From assembly GCF_900243075.1 (NCBI RefSeq), contig NZ_OEZH01000040.1:1-51879 (forward strand): a DNA stretch of 51,879 nucleotides, read 5' to 3'. The position numbers and the translations under genes were made by a program. A model generated the notes under the pieces. That model ran no database searches. It was given only the letters and a program-made list of their open reading frames with translations, and was not told where the DNA came from. The stretch's first letter is position 1; each line of letters starts with the position of its first letter. This DNA comes from Clostridioides difficile. GTDB taxonomy: Bacteria; Bacillota; Clostridia; Peptostreptococcales; Peptostreptococcaceae. This document shows, piece by piece, positions 45,669 through 51,879 of the stretch.

Positions 45669-46859
45669 TTATAAATTTTCAATATTTTCGTTTAATTCGG
45701 CTGGCCATTTAACTTCTGGATGTTCCTTTGCAAATTTCTTATTCTTATAATGACCTAATGTAAGGAAAGGAATTACTATAGTGAATAGACCCAAATAACC
45801 ACAATATCCATATCCGTATTTAACTATATTACTTAATCCTGTAAGAGATATAAGCATTGATACTACCATTATTGCACAAGCTGTAAATACCCTTCTTTTC
45901 ATTCTTGAAGAAAGGAAAGAAAGTGCTTTATGGTCTTCAAATCTATTTACAAGACCAAATATAGTAGTTACTCCTGTAGACATTAAGCAAAGGAATAATG
46001 CAACATTATAAATTATGTATATAGTATGATTTCCAGATTGACCTGCAACATACAGAGTAGGAAGTGTTGTTTGCCCAGCAGCAATAATTTCTCTATACCA
46101 TCCCATTAACATAGTTACAGCAAGCCCTAGTGCAATTGCATTCATAACAAATGAAAGTACCATTGCCTTAGTAGCTTCTTTTGAATTCTTAAGAAGTGGT
46201 CTTGAACATCCTGCAAGTGTAGGTATAACAACCGATTGAAAACCTGCATAAATGAAGGTATTAAGTATTGGCTTGATATAGCCAGGTGTGAAACTCGTTC
46301 TATTTGATAATATTTTAGTTATTTCTGGTACTTTGGCTTTTATACCAACTATAAAAATAGTAAGAGTACATACTAGAATAGCTATTGTCATTGCTGTAGC
46401 TGCTTTAGATACAAGCATAGCTCCAAATATAGTAAAGACAAGAAGTACAATTCCAATAATAAATACAGCTACAAAATAATTTACCCCTATACTTTGAAAC
46501 ACTGCTGCTGCACCTGCTATAACAGCACTTACAGCTATTAAAACCATCAGATAATAATATATTTCCCATATTATTTCAAGTTTTGGATATGGACTCCAAA
46601 GCTCACAAAATAAATCCTTATAATTCCTACAATCATTATTATTATACATTATGATAACTTCTCTCATGGTAGCAGTAAGTATAATCATTGCTAAAATTGC
46701 CATAAGTGGTGCTGTCCATCCATACTGCACATAGTACTGAGTTTCTTGATTCCCTGTAGCAAACCCTCCTCCTGCATGTGAACTAAAAAGAACGCTTGCA
46801 ACTCCAAAAATAGCTAAAATAGAGCCTGTTACTTTTGCTTTCTTTACATTTTTTTGCAT
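45669..46859 (-). CDS. YkvI-family membrane transporter (APC-like)
   Basis: A 396-residue membrane protein with about ten to eleven hydrophobic segments. The N-terminal SSHAGGGFATGNQE is the conserved YkvI motif; glycine-rich broken helices of this kind bind substrate in amino-acid/sodium transporters. It is annotated as an uncharacterised membrane protein in many clostridia. The substrate is unknown. It is transcribed alone, with a GGGAGG site before the ATG. Confidence 0.85.
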   Translation of the reverse strand: MQKNVKKAKVTGSILAIFGVASVLFSSHAGGGFATGNQETQYYVQYGWTAPLMAILAMIILTATMREVIIMYNNNDCRNYKDLFCELWSPYPKLEIIWEIYYYLMVLIAVSAVIAGAAAVFQSIGVNYFVAVFIIGIVLLVFTIFGAMLVSKAATAMTIAILVCTLTIFIVGIKAKVPEITKILSNRTSFTPGYIKPILNTFIYAGFQSVVIPTLAGCSRPLLKNSKEATKAMVLSFVMNAIALGLAVTMLMGWYREIIAAGQTTLPTLYVAGQSGNHTIYIIYNVALFLCLMSTGVTTIFGLVNRFEDHKALSFLSSRMKRRVFTACAIMVVSMLISLTGLSNIVKYGYGYCGYLGLFTIVIPFLTLGHYKNKKFAKEHPEVKWPAELNENIENL

Positions 46860-47391
46860 GAAATCATCCTCCCTAGAAATGATATTAAAAGTTTATATTT
46901 TAACACTTTATTGATAAAACAATAACATTTTTGTTCATTAAATTCAACCACATTTTTCCAATAAATTTACATTTATAGCTGATTTTTACCTATATATTAA
47001 ATATTTTTTACATATTCATTTTATTTTAAGCTTATTTTCAAATCTTTTTCGTTTTTTAATTTCATGAAATTTCTTTTTTAGTGTTAAATTTTACACAAAA
47101 CATCCTTTATTATATTATAATTTTTACTTAATAATAATATAATAATAATTACATTACATAAAATCTCCTCTATTATCATATTCATTGGAATTATTGAGTC
47201 TGAAAAAAATAATCAATGTAATTTTAAAAAAGGATAGATGAATATAAATAATTTTAATTTATTTACATTTATTCTATCATTATTAATACATGATAAAATT
47301 ATTTATTAATGAAAATATATTCTTATTAAAAATAAATTTTTCACAATATTTCATATAAAAATACATAGCTTTATTTTAAAATAAATATAAT
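46860..47391. other. Long AT-rich intergenic region
   Basis: About 530 bases without a credible gene, extremely AT-rich. A 23-codon plus-strand frame starts at about 47238 after an AAAAGGATAG sequence, but it has no features that support it. The promoter of the YkvI-like gene should lie at the left end. Confidence 0.45.
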
Positions 47392-47425
47392 AAAAAAGAT
47401 ACTTTCTATAGAAAATATCTTTTTT
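47392..47425. terminator. Terminator of the metallo-beta-lactamase-fold gene
   Basis: AAAAAAGATA (47392-47401) pairs with TATCTTTTTT (47416-47425). It lies about 35 bases after the stop codon at 47459 and works in either direction. Confidence 0.8.
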
Positions 47426-47458
47426 ACCTTCAACTCAAACCTTATATGCTTTCAAACC

Positions 47459-48274
47459 TTATATGCTTATAGTCAACCCTACTCCAACTTCATTTATATT
47501 TAATGTTTCATTCATCTTAGCTTTTACTTTAAAAGAAACACAATGACAAGGATACAACATTCTTATTTCTTCTTTATCTAAATACTGTATTGTACTATCT
47601 AGTCTATTATCCAATTCAAAAAGATGAAAACCTCCCAATATACCGATAACTCTATCATCTCCACATACCTTTTTAGCATACTCTACTATATTACAAATTC
47701 CGCTATGAGAACATCCTGTAACAATAAAAAGACCTTTATCAGATTTACAAACTACAGCAGAATCATCTAAAACATAATCGTCTTCCCACAAATCTCCTAT
47801 TTTACATTTACCAATTTTAGCTCTTTTTTCAAAATCATTTATAGAAGGTATTTCACCTAAAAACACACAATTCTTGCTTAGATTAAATGGCTTATCTTTA
47901 GGATTATACATAAAAATTTCTTTAACTTTATCAATAGAAAATGGAGCACCTATACTTTCCCCTCCATATTTTTTAGGTATAAAGCAATTAGGATGTGCAA
48001 TAAGTTCGACTGTAGACAAATCATATTTATTCTCTAAAAACTGAATACCTCTTGTATGGTCATTATGCCCATGAGAAAAAACAACATGCGTTAAACTTCC
48101 TAAATCTATATTCAATTTTTCAGCATTTGATATGAATACATCAGAATATCCCGAATCAAACAAAATTCTATTTCCATCAATCTCAATATAATAACTTACT
48201 GCTGGCTCTCCAACAAAGTACTTATCAATATATGTATTATTGTCAACTAGAACTTGAATCTGCAATTTTTCCAT
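47459..48274 (-). CDS. Metallo-beta-lactamase-fold hydrolase (COG1237-like)
   Basis: A 271-residue metallo-hydrolase. VVFSHGHNDHTRG is the HxHxDH metal motif; VTGCSHSGICNIVEYAKK and LYPCHCVSFKVKAKM provide later metal ligands. The arrangement is that of the COG1237 group, which includes proteins annotated as dihydropterin or RFA-P-type synthases. The physiological substrate is unknown. I start at the ATG at 48274 behind AAGGAGTG; the upstream GTG is part of that site. It is transcribed alone. Confidence 0.88.
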   Translation of the reverse strand: MEKLQIQVLVDNNTYIDKYFVGEPAVSYYIEIDGNRILFDSGYSDVFISNAEKLNIDLGSLTHVVFSHGHNDHTRGIQFLENKYDLSTVELIAHPNCFIPKKYGGESIGAPFSIDKVKEIFMYNPKDKPFNLSKNCVFLGEIPSINDFEKRAKIGKCKIGDLWEDDYVLDDSAVVCKSDKGLFIVTGCSHSGICNIVEYAKKVCGDDRVIGILGGFHLFELDNRLDSTIQYLDKEEIRMLYPCHCVSFKVKAKMNETLNINEVGVGLTISI

Positions 48275-48307
48275 AATAATCACTCCTTAAATTTTTATTT
48301 AGTTTAA

Positions 48308-48340
48308 AGTACGACATCTTTAATTTAATAGTACGACATC
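48308..48340. promoter_or_regulatory. Direct repeats upstream of the metallo-hydrolase gene
   Basis: AGTACGACATC occurs at 48308-48318 and again at 48330-48340, 22 bases apart, or about two helical turns. They lie 35-65 bases before the start codon, as expected for a regulator that binds side by side. Confidence 0.5.
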
Positions 48341-48386
48341 ACAGAATATTTTACAATTTAATATCTTTAATTTTCATAATAAAAGT

Positions 48387-48505
48387 GGTCTGTCTCAAAA
48401 TAGAGAGATAAGCCTCTTTTTCATTGTAGAAATGATGAAAATATACTTGACTTCATACAAAAGAGAGTGCCTCATGAACTAAAAAGTTCATTTTGAGACA
48501 CTCCC
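48387..48505 (-). repeat. MITE-like repeat, copy C (inverted)
   Basis: Best-preserved copy of the element seen at 19890 and 39422, here in the opposite direction. Ends are GTCTGTCTCAAAAT and ATTTTGAGACACTC, so the core GTCTCAAAAT is a perfect terminal inverted repeat. It lies just after the glutamate-synthase-like gene. Confidence 0.82.
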
Positions 48506-48571
48506 TTTTATGAAATATATTTCTTATTTACTTTTATAACTATCTACAAGCTAATAGTTCCAAACTTCAAC

Positions 48572-50014
48572 CTATACATGTTGTATATTTGTATAATTTG
48601 ATATTTCAGAATTAACTGTATATAAATCATCAACACTTAAATCATGTACATCTTTATGACCAGATATTCTAGCAAAAGTCTTAAGCTCTTCTAAACTTAC
48701 ATTTAAGAAGTTTGCCACTCTATCAGCACTATTTTCTATATGTAATCTTTTTCTCAATTCCTCATCTTGAGTAGCTACTCCTACAGGGCACTTACCAGAA
48801 CCACATATACGATATTGTTGACACGCTGCTGCCATAAGAGCAGAACTTGCAATGGCAACTGCATCAGCTCCCATAGCTATTGCTTTAGCAAAATCAGTAG
48901 ATATACGAAGTCCACCTGTTATAACTAAATCTATATCTAATTCATGTGTATCTATATATTTTCTAGCACGGTAAAGAGCAAATATTGTTGGGATTGAAGT
49001 TGCATCTTTAAGCAATTTTGGACTTGCTCCAGTAGCTCCACCACGACCATCAATAGTCACAAAATCAGGTTTAGCATAAGCTATAAATTCCATATCTTTT
49101 TCAATATGACCTGCTGAAATTTTAACACCTATTGGACGCCCTTCTGAAATATCTCTAAGTTCATCTACAAGTTTCTTTAAATCTTCTTTGGATTGTATTT
49201 CTTCAAAACAAGATGGGCTTATTACATCTTGACCTACAGGCTTATTTCTTATCTTTGCTATTTCTTCAGTCACTTTTTCACCAGGAAGATGACCTCCCAT
49301 ACCAGGTTTTGTACCTTGACCAATTTTTATCTCTATAGCATCAGAATTTTTAAGATTTTCTTCAGTGACACTGTACTTATTTGGCACGTATTCAAAAATA
49401 TACTTGTATGAAGCTTCCTTCTCTTCTGGTAATATACCACCTTCACCACTACACATAGCTGTCTTATTTTTAGCTGCACCCTTTGCTAAAGCTATCTTTA
49501 ATTCTTTAGATAAAGCTCCAAATGACATGTGAGAAATATAAACTGGATTTTCTATAATCATAGGTTTTTTTGCTTTTTTACCTATTATTGTTGTTGTATT
49601 TACTTCATCATGTTCATTTAGAGGTAGTGGATTTAATTGAGCACCCATAAGCAAAATATCATCCCAAGAAATTACTGGTAGTTTAGTTCTCATAGGTTCT
49701 ATTATAGATTTTCCCGTAACAGCCATTTCATGAATTATATCCATATGTTTTTCAACTTCATCATCTCTTCTTAAATATGTACTTAAGTAATTTAAATCTC
49801 CCGCTTTTTCACTATTTAATTTAGATTCATCTTCAACTATATCTTCTATTTCCTTTTCATCTTCTTCATAGTAAACAGTACTTATCTTTCCAAAATAACT
49901 ACGACCTTTTGTACATACAGGACACTCCCAGTCTTCACTTAATTCGTCCCATGTTTTATCATTCTTAGATTCATCATAAATATATCCACAAACACTACAT
50001 TTATAAATTGACAT
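48572..50014 (-). CDS. Rubredoxin-glutamate synthase (FMN domain) fusion
   Basis: A 480-residue protein. Residues 1-45 form a rubredoxin-like domain with CSVCGYIYDE and WECPVCTKG (four Cys for one Fe). A short acidic linker follows, then the FMN-binding central domain of glutamate synthase (about 95-470), with GHLPGEKVTEEIAK, VTIDGRGGATGASP, GGLRISTDFAKA and the Cys motif CRICGSGKCPVG. There is no glutaminase domain. It lies in the peroxide-stress operon, so it may pass electrons to rubrerythrin or superoxide reductase rather than make glutamate; that is inference. It starts 127 bases after the superoxide reductase stop. Confidence 0.88.
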   Translation of the reverse strand: MSIYKCSVCGYIYDESKNDKTWDELSEDWECPVCTKGRSYFGKISTVYYEEDEKEIEDIVEDESKLNSEKAGDLNYLSTYLRRDDEVEKHMDIIHEMAVTGKSIIEPMRTKLPVISWDDILLMGAQLNPLPLNEHDEVNTTTIIGKKAKKPMIIENPVYISHMSFGALSKELKIALAKGAAKNKTAMCSGEGGILPEEKEASYKYIFEYVPNKYSVTEENLKNSDAIEIKIGQGTKPGMGGHLPGEKVTEEIAKIRNKPVGQDVISPSCFEEIQSKEDLKKLVDELRDISEGRPIGVKISAGHIEKDMEFIAYAKPDFVTIDGRGGATGASPKLLKDATSIPTIFALYRARKYIDTHELDIDLVITGGLRISTDFAKAIAMGADAVAIASSALMAAACQQYRICGSGKCPVGVATQDEELRKRLHIENSADRVANFLNVSLEELKTFARISGHKDVHDLSVDDLYTVNSEISNYTNIQHV

Positions 50015-50079
50015 ATTATTTTCTCCTTATGTTATATTGACATTAAATAAAATTAAAACTTGAATTTATATAAATTTAT

Positions 50080-50117
50080 AGGAGGCTATTTGTATGAAAA
50101 TACGTTTATAGCCTCCT
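50080..50117. terminator. Strong hairpin between the superoxide reductase and glutamate-synthase-like genes
   Basis: AGGAGGCTAT (50080-50089) pairs perfectly with ATAGCCTCCT (50108-50117). The T-run is on the plus-strand side; on the minus strand the following ATAAATTTATA is weak. It probably acts as a partial terminator or processing site within the operon. Confidence 0.65.
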
Positions 50118-50140
50118 TTTTGACTCAATTTATTTAAATA

Positions 50141-50527
50141 TTACAGTTCAGCCTTCCATAATCCATGTAAATTACAGTAAGCATATGCAGAAATCACTTT
50201 ATCATCATCATTCAAAGCAAATTTAACTACAGGTTCTCCATCTACTGCTAGACATTTACGTTGACCACCTTGCTCAGTCATAAGATACACCCATGCTATG
50301 TGATGTTCTTTAGCCATTGGATGAGCAACACTACTTATTTTAACAGTAACATTATTTCCCTCTACTTCAATTACAGGTACATGCTTTTCAACTGCTGCAT
50401 CTGTTGTATTAGGAACAAGTTCCTTCATAGGTTTTCCACAACAGAAAATAGGTACACCGCCATTTTGTATCATTCCTACAAGGTTTCCACAAGTCTCACA
50501 TATAAAAAATTTTTGTTCACTACACAT
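50141..50527 (-). CDS. rbo: Desulfoferrodoxin (superoxide reductase, 2Fe type)
   Basis: A 128-residue enzyme that reduces superoxide to hydrogen peroxide without making oxygen. The N-terminal desulforedoxin domain has Cys10, Cys13, Cys29 and Cys30. The catalytic iron centre uses His49, His69, His75, Cys118 and His121, and the conserved Glu47-Lys48 pair that guides superoxide is present (VEKHVP). The length is normal. It lies between perR and the rubredoxin-fused gene; peroxide it makes would be removed by rubrerythrin from the same operon. Confidence 0.94.
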   Translation of the reverse strand: MCSEQKFFICETCGNLVGMIQNGGVPIFCCGKPMKELVPNTTDAAVEKHVPVIEVEGNNVTVKISSVAHPMAKEHHIAWVYLMTEQGGQRKCLAVDGEPVVKFALNDDDKVISAYAYCNLHGLWKAEL

Positions 50528-50563
50528 AAACTCACCTCATTAATTATTTTTAGAATTTGAAAA

Positions 50564-50953
50564 CTAACCTACTTGATTACACTTTCTACAATTATTACAA
50601 ATCCCTTTAAAACTTATGTTATAAGAGGTTATTTTTATGTCTGTTTCCTCTGCTATTGACTCTTTTAAATTATTCAGAACTTCAGATTCTAAATCGTACA
50701 CCTCTCCACATACTTCACATATGATATGATAGTGATTATCCATTCTACCATCAAATCTATCTGGATTTCCTGGAATACTAACCTTCCTTATAAAGCCATG
50801 TTCCGTTAGCTGAGCTAAATTTCTATACACAGTTCCTAAGCTTAAATTTGGATTATCTTTTTTTAAGTTTTCATATAGGTAATCCGCAGTAGGATGAACC
50901 GGATTATTTAATATTTCATTTAAAATCAGTTCTCTTTGTTTAGAAAATTTCAT
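50564..50953 (-). CDS. perR: Fur-family peroxide regulator PerR
   Basis: A 129-residue metal-dependent repressor. The winged helix is HPTADYLYENLKKDNPNLSL and GTVYRNLAQLTEHGFIRK. The regulatory metal site uses the FDGRMDNHYHIIC region. Two CxxC pairs (CEVC and CNNC, followed by KC) form the structural zinc site. Oxidation of the regulatory site by peroxide would release DNA. I start at the ATG at 50953; the ATG at 50962 is too close to the AAAAGGA site. It lies in the rubrerythrin operon, which has a PerR box. Confidence 0.9.
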   Translation of the reverse strand: MKFSKQRELILNEILNNPVHPTADYLYENLKKDNPNLSLGTVYRNLAQLTEHGFIRKVSIPGNPDRFDGRMDNHYHIICEVCGEVYDLESEVLNNLKESIAEETDIKITSYNISFKGICNNCRKCNQVG

Positions 50954-50983
50954 AGTTAACATTCCTTTTAATTATAATAATTT

Positions 50984-51520
50984 TTAATAGTTTTCAGCTT
51001 TTATATTAAAGTATGCTTTTGGATGGTCACATACTGGGCATTTTTCTGGTGCTTCAGTACCTACATACACATGACCACAGTTTTGGCATTGCCAAACAAC
51101 TTCTTCATCTCTTTTAAATATTTTTCCTTCATTTAAGTTTTCTAAAAGTTTTAAGTATCTTTCTTCATGTTCTTTCTCTATTTTTCCAACAGCTTCAAAT
51201 AAATAAGCTATTTTGTCAAATCCTTCTTCTCTAGCTTCTTTAGCAAATTTTGCATACATGTCAGTCCATTCATAGTTTTCACCTGCTGCTGCATCTTTTA
51301 AATTTTCCTCTGTTGAAGGCATACCATCATGTAAAAGTTTAAACCATAATTTAGCATGTTCCTTTTCATTGTTAGCAGTTTCTTCAAATATAGCAGCTAT
51401 TTGATTATAACCTTCTTTTTTAGCTTTTGAAGCATAGTATGTATATTTATTTCTTGCTTCTGACTCTCCTGCAAATCCTGCCATTAAATTCTTTTCTGTT
51501 TTAGTTCCTTTTAAGTTCAT
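50984..51520 (-). CDS. rbr: Rubrerythrin
   Basis: A 178-residue NADH-dependent peroxidase of anaerobes, working in the cytoplasm with a rubredoxin-type electron donor. The ferritin-like diiron domain (about 1-140) has the Glu ligands in [26 protein letters not shown] and [12 protein letters not shown]. The C-terminal rubredoxin domain has [10 protein letters not shown] and EKCPVCDHP. It is the first gene of the operon, 31 bases ahead of perR, with a GGGAGG site. It would be expressed when peroxide inactivates PerR. Confidence 0.94.
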   Translation of the reverse strand: MNLKGTKTEKNLMAGFAGESEARNKYTYYASKAKKEGYNQIAAIFEETANNEKEHAKLWFKLLHDGMPSTEENLKDAAAGENYEWTDMYAKFAKEAREEGFDKIAYLFEAVGKIEKEHEERYLKLLENLNEGKIFKRDEEVVWQCQNCGHVYVGTEAPEKCPVCDHPKAYFNIKAENY

Positions 51521-51544
51521 AATTAATTCCTCCCTTTTCTAATA

Positions 51545-51602
51545 ATAGTAATGATTACTATTTCTATATTTATATAATATATTAATTTCCACTTTTTGTC
51601 AA
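51545..51602 (-). promoter_or_regulatory. rbr operon promoter and PerR box
   Basis: On the minus strand TTGACA (51602-51597), a 17-base spacer and TATTAT (51579-51574) form a near-consensus promoter. The 17-base palindrome ATAGTAATGATTACTAT at 51545-51561 lies just after the transcription start. It matches the PerR box type TTATAATNATTATAA in its 7-1-7 symmetry. Confidence 0.85.
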
Positions 51603-51789
51603 CTATATATAATATTATTTTTTTCATTTAAATATTCTTATTTTCAAATGTATTATTTAAAAGCTGTATTTGACTACAAAATATTTTTAAATCTCAATAC
51701 TTAATCATCTTCTCATACAAATTATTTCAGAAATTTTGTTAGATATATTTTATAAACTATTTATTTTATATATTTTTATATAAAAATTA

Positions 51790-51843
51790 AGGGGCTGTCG
51801 CATTAGCAAATTAAATTTGTTCTGTGAGAGCTCTTTTTTACTT
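51790..51843. repeat. Possible dispersed repeat starting GGGGCTGTCGCA
   Basis: The stretch begins GGGGCTGTCGCATTAGC and has a hairpin-like AGCAAATTAAATTTGTT segment and a T-run. It resembles in layout, but not in sequence, the MITE-like family seen elsewhere in the window. The window ends too soon to define it. Confidence 0.3.
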
Positions 51844-51879
51844 ACCTTAATAGGTATATTTTTAATTATTTTATATAAA

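Noticed and set aside
46860-47391. Possible small toxin or peptide gene in the long intergenic region
   Set aside because: The only candidate is a 23-codon frame in extremely AT-rich DNA, without the hydrophobic-plus-lysine pattern of clostridial type I toxins and without a clear promoter.

Overview
The window looks like a Clostridioides difficile chromosome, read in the opposite direction to the usual 630 map. The support is low GC, a three-repeat Cwp25-type cell-wall protein, the hsmR/hsmA heme-sensing pair, an oppBCADF operon, a Re-citrate synthase/aconitase/isocitrate dehydrogenase operon, and a rubrerythrin/PerR/superoxide reductase operon. Species and names come from recalled protein families and gene order; no search was run.

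Left end (1-7.4 kb). A sigma-54 controlled sugar PTS operon runs leftwards: an orphan RarA/MgsA C-terminal-like protein, then lactose/cellobiose-type EIIB, EIIC and EIIA, then a GlvA-like family 4 glycosidase. It is driven by a LevR-type activator and has a near-perfect -24/-12 promoter. The glycosidase gene is cut right after a TTGAT pentamer by the 5' end of a group I intron, most likely the RNA part of an IStron (CdISt1 type) that continues past base 1. Splicing would be expected to restore the enzyme.

7.4-25.6 kb. Here lie the opp peptide importer with a terminator-like structure in its leader, the divergent hsmRA operon, a NifU-type Fe-S protein, an AbgB-like amidohydrolase, two proteins of unknown function encoded together, a zinc-ribbon protein, a degenerate GIY-YIG protein, Cwp25, a glycosyltransferase next to a PP2C-like phosphatase, a stand-alone AICAR formyltransferase and a fumarylacetoacetate-hydrolase family protein.

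25.7-36.3 kb is accessory. A TreR-like regulator, a trehalose-type PTS EIIBC, a phosphotrehalase-like GH13 enzyme, a formylglycine sulfatase, its radical-SAM maturase, a TSUP anion permease and a free glucose-type EIIA form one locus with two TreR-like operators. I read this as a candidate pathway for a sulfated alpha-glucoside such as a sulfo-trehalose: PTS import, cytoplasmic desulfation, hydrolysis, and export of the sulfate. Beside it sit an MFS efflux gene and decayed remnants that suggest past insertion of a mobile element.

36.4-51.9 kb returns to ordinary genes: a CPBP membrane protease, a small helix-turn-helix protein, a MarR/GNAT/nitroreductase operon with two operator-embedded promoters, the citrate-to-2-oxoglutarate operon, a DEAD-box helicase, a YkvI-like transporter, a metallo-beta-lactamase-fold protein, and the peroxide/superoxide defence operon (rubrerythrin, PerR, superoxide reductase, rubredoxin-glutamate synthase fusion) with a PerR box. 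Three copies of a roughly 115-bp MITE-like repeat lie between genes. I saw no tRNA, rRNA or CRISPR array.
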